64,000 bases of DNA from contig JAJEHI010000131.1 of the NCBI GenBank assembly GCA_022823775.1, forward strand, positions 20,755 through 84,754. The letters are read 5' to 3'. Origin of the DNA: Defluviicoccus sp. Lineage in GTDB: Bacteria > Pseudomonadota > Alphaproteobacteria > MPNO01. A model generated the notes under the pieces. That model worked only from the letters and a program-made list of their open reading frames with translations, was not told where the DNA came from and searched no databases. Positions 15,838 to 24,619 of this stretch are shown here, piece after piece; positions within the stretch are counted from its first letter, which is position 1; each line of letters starts with the position of its first letter. The position numbers were made by a program, and so were the translations under genes.

Positions 15838-18173
15838 CCCGTGCGCGCCCGGGCGTCGTCGATCAACTCCGTCAGCCGCCCCGGCATGATCGGAACGTCG
15901 TCGAGCGCGATGCCGAACGGGCCGAGCGCGTCTTCGACCGCAGCGACGATCGCGGCGAGCGCCGGTATGGTGCCGCCCTCTCCCGCTCCCTTGACGCCCA
16001 GCGGGTTGTTCGGCGTGGGCGATTCGACGTGCACGACGTCCACCCTCGGCACGTCGGGTGCTCCCGGCAACAGGTAGTCGGCGAACGTCGTGGTCAGCGG
16101 CTGGGCATCGTCGTCGTAGCCCATCCATTCGAGCAGGGTGTTGCCGATGCCGTGCGCGCAGGCGCCCTGTACCTGCCCGTCCACGATGAACGGGTTGATC
16201 AGGTTTCCCGAATCGTGCGCCATCGCGAATTTGAGTATCTCTACATCGCCGGTCTCGGGATCGACCTCGACCTCGACCACGGCGGTGCCGTTGCAATAGG
16301 CGGCTTGCGGCGGAGAGAAATACTCCGTCGACTCGAGGCCGGGCTCCACGCCGCCGGGGAGCGAAAAGCCCGGCATCCCGCGCACCGCGCGGGCGACATC
16401 GCGCAAGGTCGTCGAAACCTCCGGTACGCCCTTCACGAAGATACGCCCGTCCTCGATATCGAGGTCTTCCTCGGCCGCTTCGAGCAGGTGGGAGGCAATC
16501 TTGATCGCCTTTTCGCGCACCGAGGTCGCGGCGAGATGAACGGAATTGCCTGCGTTGACGGCAATCCGGCTCGCGAAGGTCCCGATACCGTTGGCGATCT
16601 TGCCGGTGTCTCCGACCTCCACCGCGATGTCCTGCGGATCGACACCGAGAGGCTCGGCGCAGAGCTGGGCGAGCGTCGTCCAGTGCCCCTGCCCCGAATC
16701 GCCGCCGCCCGTATAGACGGTGACCTTGCCGTTCGCGTGGACCCGCACCGTGGCGCCCTCGAACGGCCCGAGACCGGTGCCCTCGACGAAGTTGGCGATA
16801 CCGATCCCTATGTGGCGGCCCTCGACCACCGCCTTCGCCCGGCGGTCGGCGAAGCCGTCGTAATCGGCGAGCGCCAGCGCTTCCGCCTGGCAGCGGGGAT
16901 AATCGCCGCTGTCATAGGTCATCGGCTGGCCGTCGCGGAAGATCAGCCCGAAGGAGTAAGGCATCGCCTCGGTGGGGATGAAGTTGCGGCGGCGGATCTC
17001 CGCCCGATCGATGCCGAGACCGTCGGCCGCGCGGTCGAGCAAGCGTTCCATCGCAAACACCGCCTGCGGCCGCCCCGCGCCGCGCACCGGAGTCACCGCC
17101 ACCTTGTTGGTCAGGGCGACGCGGGTGGTGAGCTCGTAGGCCGGAACCACATAGGGCCCGGGAACCGTTGTCGCGGAAATGTAGGGGCTGATGATCCCCC
17201 AGGGCATATAGGCCCCGGTATCGTGGATCATCGTCCCGCGCACGGCGAGGATCTTGCCGTCGCCGTCGCAGGCGAGCGCCATGTCCCAGTACTGGTCGCG
17301 TTCCTGGTTGGTGGCGACGAAGTTCTCGCGCCGGTCCTCGACCCACTTGATCGGCCGGTCGAACATCATCGCACAGAGCGGGATAAGCGCTTCCTCGACG
17401 TAATAGACGGTCTTGGGACCGAACCCGCCGCCGACCTCGGGCGCGATGACGCGCAAACGATCGGCCGGCCAGTCGAGCATGTCGACCACGTTCTGCTTCA
17501 CGAGAAAAGGCGATTGCGTCGCCGACCAGAGAGTCACCACGTCCCGTAACGTATCCGGCTCGGCGACGATCGCCCGGTTCTCGATGGCGAGGCCGGCGCC
17601 CCGGTGGCTCCATAACGAGACCTCGAACACGTGCTCCGCGCCCGCGAATACCGAAGCCGCGTCGCCGTAACCCAGCTTGAACTCGGCGCAGAGGTTGTTG
17701 TCGCTCTCCGCGTGGCACGGTTTCGCGTCGTCTGCCAGCGCGTCGCGGCAATCCGATGCGGCGGGCAGGATTTCGTAATCGATCGCAACCGCGGCCGCCG
17801 CGTCCTCGGCCCGGTAGCGTGTGTCCGCGAGCACCATCGCGATCGGCTCGCCGACGAAACACACCTCCTCGTCCTCCAGCAGACGTTGCTGGAAAGGCTG
17901 CGTGATCGCCGGATTGGGGACCTGGAACGGAACCCGGACCGACCGGAGATCGGCCGGCAGGTCGGCGGTCGTCACTACCTTGACGACGCCCGGCATCGCT
18001 TCGGCCGCGGAGGCGTCGACGCCACGGATCCGCGCATGCGCATGGGCCGAGCGGACGAACGCCGCCTCGAGCATTCCCGGCAGGTGTATGTCGTCCGTGA
18101 AGACCGCGCGGCCGGTCAGGAGCGCCGGGTCCTCCATGCGTCGGACCCGGGCGCCCATCGCCTTGGCACCCAT
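15834..18173 (-). CDS. molybdenum hydroxylase large subunit (xanthine oxidase family)
   Basis: A 779-residue Mo-MCD-binding subunit. It has the a/b hammerhead domain (TGRAVFTDDIHLPGMLEAAF) and Moco-binding loops such as PEVGGGFGPK and GGDSGQGHWTT. The C-terminal catalytic glutamate is in GVKGAGEGGTIP. The active-site loop reads VRGAGR, the form II pattern. It is not AYRCSFR, the signature of true CO dehydrogenase. It should therefore hydroxylate an organic substrate at an electron-poor carbon, using water as the oxygen source. It is the distal gene of a complete minus-strand M-S-L set and overlaps the CoA-transferase start. Confidence 0.93.
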   Translation of the reverse strand: MGAKAMGARVRRMEDPALLTGRAVFTDDIHLPGMLEAAFVRSAHAHARIRGVDASAAEAMPGVVKVVTTADLPADLRSVRVPFQVPNPAITQPFQQRLLEDEEVCFVGEPIAMVLADTRYRAEDAAAAVAIDYEILPAASDCRDALADDAKPCHAESDNNLCAEFKLGYGDAASVFAGAEHVFEVSLWSHRGAGLAIENRAIVAEPDTLRDVVTLWSATQSPFLVKQNVVDMLDWPADRLRVIAPEVGGGFGPKTVYYVEEALIPLCAMMFDRPIKWVEDRRENFVATNQERDQYWDMALACDGDGKILAVRGTMIHDTGAYMPWGIISPYISATTVPGPYVVPAYELTTRVALTNKVAVTPVRGAGRPQAVFAMERLLDRAADGLGIDRAEIRRRNFIPTEAMPYSFGLIFRDGQPMTYDSGDYPRCQAEALALADYDGFADRRAKAVVEGRHIGIGIANFVEGTGLGPFEGATVRVHANGKVTVYTGGGDSGQGHWTTLAQLCAEPLGVDPQDIAVEVGDTGKIANGIGTFASRIAVNAGNSVHLAATSVREKAIKIASHLLEAAEEDLDIEDGRIFVKGVPEVSTTLRDVARAVRGMPGFSLPGGVEPGLESTEYFSPPQAAYCNGTAVVEVEVDPETGDVEILKFAMAHDSGNLINPFIVDGQVQGACAHGIGNTLLEWMGYDDDAQPLTTTFADYLLPGAPDVPRVDVVHVESPTPNNPLGVKGAGEGGTIPALAAIVAAVEDALGPFGIALDDVPIMPGRLTELIDDARARTG

Positions 18174-18177
18174 GGAA

Positions 18178-18669
18178 TCAGGCCTCGGCCTCGCCTCTCA
18201 GGCGGCCCGCCGCGTCGAGCGCCGCGTCGACGATCCCCTGATACCCGGTGCAGCGGCAAAGGTTGCCGGAAATGGCGACCCTCACTTCCTTTTCGGTCGG
18301 GTTCGGGTTGTCGCGCAGGAATTCGAGTAGCGTGGTCAGCATTCCCGGCGTGCAGTAACCGCATTGCAGCCCGTGATTGTCCATGAACGCCTGCTGCAGC
18401 GGGTGCAACTCTTCCTCGTTGGGCGCGATGCCCTCGATCGTCAGCAACTCGTGCCCGTCGGCCTGGACGGCGAGCATCAGGCAGCTCCGCGCGGTTATCC
18501 CGTCGAGCAGGATCGTGCAGGCGCCGCAGACCCCGTGCTCGCAGCCGACATGGGTGCCGGTGAGCTCGCACTCGTGACGGATGAAGTCGGAGAGCAGCAG
18601 CCTAGTCTCGACCTCGCGCTCATAGGTGTCGCCATTGATGGTGACGCTTACGCGGCGCCGGTCAGCCAT
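18178..18669 (-). CDS. molybdenum hydroxylase 2Fe-2S subunit
   Basis: A 163-residue small subunit with two 2Fe-2S clusters. The plant-type N-terminal cluster uses CEHGVCGACTILLDG and the following RSCL. The C-terminal four-helix cluster uses QCGYCTPGM and ISGNLCRCTGYQGIV. It relays electrons from the molybdenum centre to the FAD subunit. It starts inside the end of the FAD-subunit gene (8-base overlap) and ends 4 bases before the large subunit. Confidence 0.96.
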   Translation of the reverse strand: MADRRRVSVTINGDTYEREVETRLLLSDFIRHECELTGTHVGCEHGVCGACTILLDGITARSCLMLAVQADGHELLTIEGIAPNEEELHPLQQAFMDNHGLQCGYCTPGMLTTLLEFLRDNPNPTEKEVRVAISGNLCRCTGYQGIVDAALDAAGRLRGEAEA

Positions 18670-19534
18670 TGGAACCTCCCAGGCGCGTCTGCGCCTTCTC
18701 GAGCGCGCGGCGCGACAGGACCGCTGCCAGGTGCTGCCGATACGAGGACGGGGCGTGTATGTCTTCCAGCGCGTCGAACGCGCGCGCGGTCTCCGCCGCT
18801 TCGCGGAACAGCTCGAGCTCGGGCGTCTGGTCGAGAATCATTTCCTCCGCCTCGGTGCAGCGGAGCGGCGACGGCCCCACGCCGCTGACCGTGATCGAGA
18901 TCCGGTTCACCTTGCCTGTGCCGTCGGTCGTCATCAGCGCCCCGGCGGAGACGATCGCGAAGTCCCCGTGCCGGCGCGCGAACTCGATGAAGGCGTAGCC
19001 GTGGCCGTCCTCCCATAGCGGGAAGGTCGCGCCGGTCACCATCTCGTCGAGCTCGATGGAAGGCGTCATGTAGCCGGCCGGAAAGTCGGCCATCGCGATA
19101 TCCCGCTTTCCCCGCTTGCTCTCGACATGAATCGTGGCGTCGAGCGCCATCGCCACCGCGGGGAGTTCCGCCGACGGATCTAGGTGGGCGAGGCTGCCCC
19201 CGAGCGTACCGCGGTTGCGGGTCTGGCGGTGGCCGACCTGAAGGATCGCCTCGGTCATGATCGGACAACGGGCCGAGACGACGTCGGAAAACTCGATGTC
19301 GCGCTGGCGCGTCATGCCGGCGATTTCGAGCGACCCGTTCGCGGCCGCGATTCCGGACAGCCCTTCGACCCGGTTGAGATCGATCACGTCGTCGGGAAGG
19401 ACATATCGCATGTTGAGCATCGGCATCAGCGACTGCCCGCCGGACAACAGCCGCGCGTTGTCCTTTGCCGCCAGAAGATCCAGCACTTCGGGGATCGTTC
19501 GTGGATCGTGATAAGTGAAAGGCGGAGGTTTCAT
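18662..19534 (-). CDS. molybdenum hydroxylase FAD-binding subunit
   Basis: A 290-residue medium subunit (CoxM type). It begins MKPPPFTYHDPRTIPEVLDL and has the FAD pyrophosphate motif LLSGGQSLMPML and the second motif RNRGTLGGSLAHLDPSAELP. The C-terminal CO_deh_flav_C domain is intact. It passes electrons onward to a quinone or other acceptor. It is the first of the three hydroxylase subunits, nine bases after the thiolase gene. Confidence 0.95.
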   Translation of the reverse strand: MKPPPFTYHDPRTIPEVLDLLAAKDNARLLSGGQSLMPMLNMRYVLPDDVIDLNRVEGLSGIAAANGSLEIAGMTRQRDIEFSDVVSARCPIMTEAILQVGHRQTRNRGTLGGSLAHLDPSAELPAVAMALDATIHVESKRGKRDIAMADFPAGYMTPSIELDEMVTGATFPLWEDGHGYAFIEFARRHGDFAIVSAGALMTTDGTGKVNRISITVSGVGPSPLRCTEAEEMILDQTPELELFREAAETARAFDALEDIHAPSSYRQHLAAVLSRRALEKAQTRLGGSNG

Positions 19535-19543
19535 ACCTTGCCC

Positions 19544-20683
19544 CTAGTTGCAAAAGACATGGATCGAGCAGGCGCCGTGGTCGAAGCCGGAGATTCCCCC
19601 GCCCGTGCAGTGGGTGAGCCCCACCTTCGCACCGTCCACCTGGCGCTCGTCGCACTCGCCGCGAAGCTGGCGCACGATCTCGACCATCTGCGCCGCCCCC
19701 GTCGCGCCCACCGGGTGGCCCTTGGAGAGGAGCCCGCCCGAGGGGTTCACCGGTATCCGTCCGCCGAGCGAGGTCTCGCCGTCCTCCAGCAACCTCGCCG
19801 CATCGCCCCGCTCGCAGAACCCCAGCGCCTCGTAATACAGAAGCTCGGCGATGGTGAAGGCGTCGTGCACTTCCGCCACGTCGACATCTTCCGGCCCGAC
19901 GCCGGCCATCTCGTACGCTTCCTTCGCGCCGCGCACCGTAATCTCGGGCGTCGTCATGTCCCGGTAGCCGGTCAGGTATTTTCCGGATGCAAGCTCGGAA
20001 GCGAGCACGCGGATGGGCTTCGAGCTGTATCGCGAGGCGACCGAATCGGCCGCGATCACCAGCGCGGCTGCGCCATCGCCCGACGGGCAGCAATGGAGCA
20101 GGGTGAACGGGTCGGCGATGGGGCGCGCCGCCATTACCTCGTCGACGGTGATCCGGTTCCGGTACTGGGCATCTGCGTTGAGCGCGCCGTGGTCGTGCGC
20201 CTTGACGGCGACCCCGGCGAGCTGCTCGGCCGTCAACCCGTAATCGTGCATGTAGCGCTTCGCCCGCATGCCGTAGAGCGCGGGCATCACCATACCGTGC
20301 GCGACCTCGAAATCTTCCCGTTCGAGAGGCAGCGTGCCGCCGCCGAACCTGGTCAGCTTTTCGACGCCGATGACCAGGGCCACGTCGTAGAGGCCGCTCG
20401 CGACCGCGATCCAGGCCTCGCGAAACGCGCTGGACGAAGACGAGCAGGCGTTCTCCACATTGACGATGGGAAGACCGGTCAGGCCGATCGCCTTCAGGAC
20501 CCGCTGCCCCGACATCATCCCGCCGAGCGCGGTTCCGCACCAGGCGGCGCCTATATCCGACTTCGCGACGCCGGAATCGTCGATCGCCTGCTTGACCGCC
20601 GGCCAGGCTATCTCGGCCAGGGTCTTGTCCGGCTGCTTGCCGAACCTGACCATGCCGGCGCCGATCACGGAGACCTCACGCAT
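19544..20683 (-). CDS. thiolase family protein (SCP-x/lipid-transfer type)
   Basis: A 379-residue thiolase-fold protein. The nucleophilic Cys80 lies in NVENACSSSSSAF, the His in GGLLSKGHPVGATG, and a C-terminal GG-containing loop reads CTGGGISGF. The divergent Cys80 context and the short length fit the SCP-x-like group that works with a DUF35 partner. Such enzymes cleave beta-ketoacyl-CoA, or do the reverse aldol step in steroid and side-chain degradation. The partner DUF35 gene is directly upstream with an 8-base overlap. It probably acts last in the pathway encoded here. Confidence 0.92.
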   Translation of the reverse strand: MREVSVIGAGMVRFGKQPDKTLAEIAWPAVKQAIDDSGVAKSDIGAAWCGTALGGMMSGQRVLKAIGLTGLPIVNVENACSSSSSAFREAWIAVASGLYDVALVIGVEKLTRFGGGTLPLEREDFEVAHGMVMPALYGMRAKRYMHDYGLTAEQLAGVAVKAHDHGALNADAQYRNRITVDEVMAARPIADPFTLLHCCPSGDGAAALVIAADSVASRYSSKPIRVLASELASGKYLTGYRDMTTPEITVRGAKEAYEMAGVGPEDVDVAEVHDAFTIAELLYYEALGFCERGDAARLLEDGETSLGGRIPVNPSGGLLSKGHPVGATGAAQMVEIVRQLRGECDERQVDGAKVGLTHCTGGGISGFDHGACSIHVFCN

Positions 20684-21110
20684 CGTCGCCTTCCGGTCGG
20701 CGGGGGCGGAAGGCGTAGCTCGAAAAGGCCTCGCCGTCGGCGTCGTTGCCGAGCACCGCGGTGGTCAGTTCGACCTCCATCTCCATGGACAGCTGCTCTT
20801 CCGCCGCGTCCACCACGTGGGTGAAGACGCGTACCCCCTCGGGCAGGTCCACATAACCCGCGATGTAGGGAACGGACCAGCCGCGCGGCGCGACATGAAC
20901 GGTGCAATAGCTGTAGAGCCGCCCGCTCCGCCCGAGCGCCACCTGAGCCATGTCCTCCCTCATACATTCCGGGCAAAGGGGCACCGGGGGAAATACCCGG
21001 GTCGCGCAGTCCGAACACACAGACCCGATCAGGGTTGGCCGTCCGTCCTCCCCAACCCTGACCGCTTCGCCCGCGATCAGGGGCGGTTCCGCGTGGACCG
21101 TCTCGGCCAA
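20676..21110 (-). CDS. DUF35 OB-fold/zinc-ribbon partner protein
   Basis: A 144-residue protein with an N-terminal rubredoxin-like zinc ribbon (CSDC and CPEC pairs) and a C-terminal OB fold. Family members (ChsH2, Ltp partners) bind acyl-CoA and activate a thiolase-type or MaoC-like partner. The start is taken as TTG 21110 because GGAAGGAG lies six bases upstream. An upstream in-frame TTG at 21143 has no such site. It overlaps the thiolase gene by eight bases, supporting a physical complex. Confidence 0.88.
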   Translation of the reverse strand: MAETVHAEPPLIAGEAVRVGEDGRPTLIGSVCSDCATRVFPPVPLCPECMREDMAQVALGRSGRLYSYCTVHVAPRGWSVPYIAGYVDLPEGVRVFTHVVDAAEEQLSMEMEVELTTAVLGNDADGEAFSSYAFRPRRPEGDDA

Positions 21111-21236
21111 ACTCGACTCCTTCCGGGAAAGTCTCTCCGGCAAGGAAGGAATCTATTCGGATCGCCGATCGGAGCAAGGACAATCGGAACTCGCGACGCG
21201 CCGTCGCATTTCCGCGTTTGACAACGGAGCGTGTCG

Positions 21237-22328
21237 ATGCGGACTCTTCGGGGAGCCAAATCGAGTTCGTTCGACGGAAAGCGCGTTATGCCCCAACTCC
21301 ATCGCCGGTGGCGGCGGCTATTTCTCGTACTTGCCGCCGTAATTCCGTATCTGGCGACGCCCGCACTTGCCGCGAATTCGGCCGTCGTCTTCATGTACCA
21401 CCGTTTCGGCGAGACCACCCATCCATCGACCAACACCACGATCGCCCAGCTCGAATCGCACATCGAACTGCTCACGAGCGGCGGGTTCACCGTCCTTCCC
21501 CTGCCGGACATCGTGGCCGCGATCCGCGAAGGTCGGGACCTGCCGGACCGAACGGTAGGGCTGAGCGTCGACGATGCGTTCCTGTCGCTCTACACCGAAG
21601 GCTGGCCCAGGTTTCGAGCGGCCGGTCTACCCCTGACCCTGTTCGTCGCGACGGGACCGATCGACCGGGGGTACAGCAACTACATGAGCTGGGACCGGAT
21701 CCGAGAGGTGGCGGCGGCGGGCGTGATCATAGGTAGCCAGACCGAGACCCATCCCCATATGCCGGTTCTGACGCCCGAAGAGAACGCGGCCGAGCTCGCG
21801 AGATCGAACGCGCGGTTCGAACGCGAGCTCGGCATGCGTCCAACCCTGTTCGCCTACCCGTACGGCGAGAACAGCAGCGCGGTTCGCGACGTTGTCGAAC
21901 GCGCGGGCTTCCTCGCCGCGTTCGGGCAGCATTCCGGCGTGCTCCACCGCGGCGCGGACCGCTTTTTCCTGCCGCGTTTCGCGCTGAACGAGACCTATGG
22001 CAGCGCGTCCCGGTTCAGGCTCGCGGCCAATGCGCTTCCCATCGGGGCAAAAGACATCGTTCCCGCCGACCCCCTGTTGACTTCGGAAAACAACCCACCC
22101 GGGTTCGCGTTCACCGTCACCGGCCCGGCGGTCGGCGCTCTCGCGTCGATCGCGTGCTACGCGTCCGGCCAGGGACGCGCCGACATCGAACGGCTCGGAG
22201 AAAGCAGGGTTGCCGTCAGGGTCGGGAAGGCGTTTCCGCCCGGCCGCGCCCGAATCAACTGCACGATGCCGGCCCGAAAGGGCCGTTGGCGCTGGTTCGG
22301 AATGCAGTTTTACGTGCCCCGGCCGTGA
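21237..22328 (+). CDS. exported polysaccharide deacetylase-like protein
   Basis: A 363-residue protein. An arginine-rich n-region (HRRWRR), a hydrophobic core and an ALA-A cleavage site (about residue 45) form a signal peptide. A NodB-type domain follows, with SVDDAF in place of the usual TFDDG and SQTETHPHM in place of the usual S-H-T-x-x-H-P. The first metal-binding His is thus Gln, while Asp-Asp and the second His remain. A C-terminal beta-domain of about 90 residues carries two cysteines. ATG 21237 has GGAG seven bases upstream. ATG 21288, which would give a shorter signal peptide, is a possible alternative. Reduced or altered catalysis is inferred. Confidence 0.85.
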   Translation: MRTLRGAKSSSFDGKRVMPQLHRRWRRLFLVLAAVIPYLATPALAANSAVVFMYHRFGETTHPSTNTTIAQLESHIELLTSGGFTVLPLPDIVAAIREGRDLPDRTVGLSVDDAFLSLYTEGWPRFRAAGLPLTLFVATGPIDRGYSNYMSWDRIREVAAAGVIIGSQTETHPHMPVLTPEENAAELARSNARFERELGMRPTLFAYPYGENSSAVRDVVERAGFLAAFGQHSGVLHRGADRFFLPRFALNETYGSASRFRLAANALPIGAKDIVPADPLLTSENNPPGFAFTVTGPAVGALASIACYASGQGRADIERLGESRVAVRVGKAFPPGRARINCTMPARKGRWRWFGMQFYVPRP

Positions 22329-22340
22329 CGCGGGCGGAGG

Positions 22341-22883
22341 TCAGGCGGCGGACCGCATCTTGAGCTTCAGGCCGACCACACGATAGATGTCGAGGCCGGT
22401 CAGGCTGACGATCTCCCGCAGCGGGAGCGTCGTCTCGGACAGCAGCACCTTGGCGAAACTTTGCGGGCTGCGGCTGCGCTGGCTGAAGGTTCGGGCGCCC
22501 GATGCCGAAGGCTTGGCGGCCGGCTCACGGACGCCCCCGTCGAGTCCCCGCTCCTTCGCTTCCCTGAGAGCCCGTTCGTAGCGTTCCTTGTCCGCGCGGA
22601 AGCGGGCTTCGGAAAAAGCGATGATCTCGCCCATTTCCCGCGCCGTATAACGGTGCGCCCGCTGCGGCGTCTGCGCCGTTGGGGCCGGGGCGCGAGGCTC
22701 TCCCGCCACTTCCTGCAGCGACATGCCGTGGCGCCTCGCAAGCCTTCGCGCGGCGTCGAGAGCATTGGCGCGTTCGCCGGGAAACGGGCTATCGGCCGCC
22801 ACCTTGAGCAGCGCGTTGAAGCGCGTGCGCTCTTCGGCGGAAAGCGGTGTCCGGTTTCCCGGTATTTCGGCGGTCGACACCAT
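22341..22883 (-). CDS. DUF2786-like protein
   Basis: A 180-residue protein. Residues about 15-55 (RFNALLKVAADSPFPGERAN followed by AARRLARRHGM) match the short DUF2786 helical repeat. A central charged helix (RFRADKERYERALREAKERG) and a low-complexity Ser/Ala linker follow. The C-terminal segment (LPLREIVSLTGLDIYRVVGL) looks like a small helix-turn-helix. ATG 22883 was chosen. An upstream in-frame start at 22916 would add 11 residues. It is convergent with the deacetylase-like gene (12-base gap). Function is unknown, though nucleic acid binding is possible. Confidence 0.7.
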   Translation of the reverse strand: MVSTAEIPGNRTPLSAEERTRFNALLKVAADSPFPGERANALDAARRLARRHGMSLQEVAGEPRAPAPTAQTPQRAHRYTAREMGEIIAFSEARFRADKERYERALREAKERGLDGGVREPAAKPSASGARTFSQRSRSPQSFAKVLLSETTLPLREIVSLTGLDIYRVVGLKLKMRSAA

Positions 22884-23032
22884 GTTGCCAGCGTACCACA
22901 AAAGCTCCGGAATCAACCCGGCTCGTCGGGTTGAAAGCTGCGCGCTCCTGGCCCATTTTCTGTTTCTGAAAGGTGCGATCCGGGCCGCGGGCGCGCCTTC
23001 GTTCCATGTAGCGGACCGGGGAAGGCCTGCCG

Positions 23033-23614
23033 ATGACGATTGCGAATGCCGAGCGGACCGGAGTCGTCAAACCGGTTGCCGAGTACGGCCCGCTGATCGT
23101 CTTTTTCGGTGCCTACGTTTTTGCCGACCTGATCACCGCTACGGCCGCGCTGATGATCGCGACTGCGGCCGCGCTCGCGCTTTCCTACGCGGTGGACCGC
23201 CGGGTGCCGCTCATGCCGCTGATCACGGCGGGCGTGGTCGGCGTGTTCGGCGGCCTCACCCTCTGGCTCAACGACGAGACATTCATCAAGCTCAAGCCCA
23301 CGATCGTGCAGGCCATGATTTCGGCGGTATTGCTGGGCGGCCTCGTCTTCGGCCGTTCCCTCCTCAAGCCGGTGCTCGGCGCGGCGTGGCAGATGAACGA
23401 GGAGGGCTGGCGTCTTCTGACGCTTCGTTTCGGAGTGTTCTTCGCCGCGATGGCGCTTCTGAACGAGCTGGTGTGGCGTACCCAAAGCACCGATTTCTGG
23501 GTGAGCTTCAAGGTGTTCGGGATCATGGGGCTGACCTTCGTGTTCATCCTGACCCAGCTTCCGCTGCTCAACCGCTACCGGGTCGCCGATCCGGCAGCCG
23601 GCGGCGGGAATTGA
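23033..23614 (+). CDS. yciB: YciB/IspZ inner membrane septation protein
   Basis: A 193-residue membrane protein with about five segments. It shows the family signatures YGPLIVFFGAYVFADLITAT, the FGGLTLWLNDETFIKLKPTI loop, the NEEGWRLLTLR loop, and NELVWRTQSTDFWVSFKVFG. YciB works with the cell-division and envelope machinery. The length is normal. It precedes nfuA on the same strand by 64 bases. Confidence 0.93.
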   Translation: MTIANAERTGVVKPVAEYGPLIVFFGAYVFADLITATAALMIATAAALALSYAVDRRVPLMPLITAGVVGVFGGLTLWLNDETFIKLKPTIVQAMISAVLLGGLVFGRSLLKPVLGAAWQMNEEGWRLLTLRFGVFFAAMALLNELVWRTQSTDFWVSFKVFGIMGLTFVFILTQLPLLNRYRVADPAAGGGN

Positions 23615-23678
23615 TCGCCGCCCAAATCGTGCTATTTCAGGCTCCAGCGAAGCCTCCTGAGAACCGATCGGAGCAACC

Positions 23679-24227
23679 ATGTTCATCCAGACCGAGCAGA
23701 CCCCGAACCCGGCGACCCTGAAATTCCTGCCGGGCCGTACGGTCATGGCCAAGGGCACGGCCCATTTCGCACACGCAGAATCGGCGGCGGCATCCCCGCT
23801 TGCCTTGCGGCTGTTCGACATCGACGGGGTGACGGCGGTTTTCTTCGGCGCCGATTTCGTGAGCGTCACCAAGGACGATTCGCTCGAATGGTACGTGCTC
23901 AAGCCGTCGATCCTGGGCGCGCTGATGGAGCATCTGACGGCGGGGCTTCCGGTCATAGAGGAAACCGCCGACGCATCGGTGCCCGAAACGGACGATGACG
24001 AGGTGGTGACCCAGATCAAGGAATTGCTGGATACCCGAGTCCGCCCCGCGGTCGCCATGGACGGCGGCGACATCATCTTCCACGGCTTCGACGAAGGCGT
24101 GGTCTATCTCCAGATGCAGGGCGCCTGCCAGGGCTGCCCGAGCTCGACGGCGACGCTCAAGATGGGCGTCGAGAACCTGCTCCGCCACTACGTTCCCGAA
24201 GTCGCCCGGGTCGAGGCCGTGCTGTAG
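23679..24227 (+). CDS. nfuA: NifU-family Fe-S scaffold protein
   Basis: A 182-residue protein. An N-terminal Nfu_N domain (MFIQTEQTPNPATLKFLPGR) is followed by a NifU C-terminal domain with the cluster-binding CxxC in GACQGCPSSTATLKMGVE. It receives or carries 4Fe-4S clusters and delivers them to client proteins. Clients such as the Rieske and 2Fe-2S proteins encoded nearby are possible but not shown. The domain order is that of alphaproteobacterial and mitochondrial NFU1. Confidence 0.95.
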   Translation: MFIQTEQTPNPATLKFLPGRTVMAKGTAHFAHAESAAASPLALRLFDIDGVTAVFFGADFVSVTKDDSLEWYVLKPSILGALMEHLTAGLPVIEETADASVPETDDDEVVTQIKELLDTRVRPAVAMDGGDIIFHGFDEGVVYLQMQGACQGCPSSTATLKMGVENLLRHYVPEVARVEAVL

Positions 24228-24269
24228 CGCGGCTTTCCCGAGCTAGGCCTTCATCCGTGGGGCCGCCTC

Positions 24270-24599
24270 TCAATACTGCGGCAGGGAAGGATCGATCCGT
24301 TCCGCCCACGCGTTGATGCCGCCGCCGACATTGGTCGCGCCCTCGTACCCCCGCTCGCGCAGCCACATCGTGACCTTCATGCTCCGGTTGCCCGTGCGGC
24401 AAAGGACGGCAATGGTGCCCTCTTTCGGCAATTCGTCGACACGCTCCGGCACGCTTCCCATCGGAATATCGAGGCTCCCGGAAAGCGCGCTGATCTGGAG
24501 CTCGTGCGGCTCGCGTATGTCGAGCAAAGTGTGAGGCTCGTCCTCCTTCCGCATGCGGTCGAGCTCTTCGATAGAGATTTCGAGCGGTACCTCGTCCAT
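24270..24599 (-). CDS. rhodanese-like sulfurtransferase
   Basis: A 109-residue single-domain rhodanese with LLDIREPHELQISAL, the active-site loop CRTGNRS and the C-terminal NVGGGINAWAERIDPSLP. It moves sulfane sulfur or acts as a thiol redox carrier. ATG 24599 is the domain-based start. ATG 24623 overlaps the stop of the Pht5-like gene (ATGA) and would add eight residues. It is the last gene of the minus-strand HDO cluster and is probably co-transcribed. Confidence 0.9.
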   Translation of the reverse strand: MDEVPLEISIEELDRMRKEDEPHTLLDIREPHELQISALSGSLDIPMGSVPERVDELPKEGTIAVLCRTGNRSMKVTMWLRERGYEGATNVGGGINAWAERIDPSLPQY

Positions 24600-24619
24600 C
24601 GGCCTTTCCCGCCCGCCGG

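Noticed and set aside
15834..19534. Aerobic CO dehydrogenase CoxMSL
   Set aside because: The large subunit carries VRGAGR in place of the AYRCSFR active-site loop of true CO dehydrogenases.
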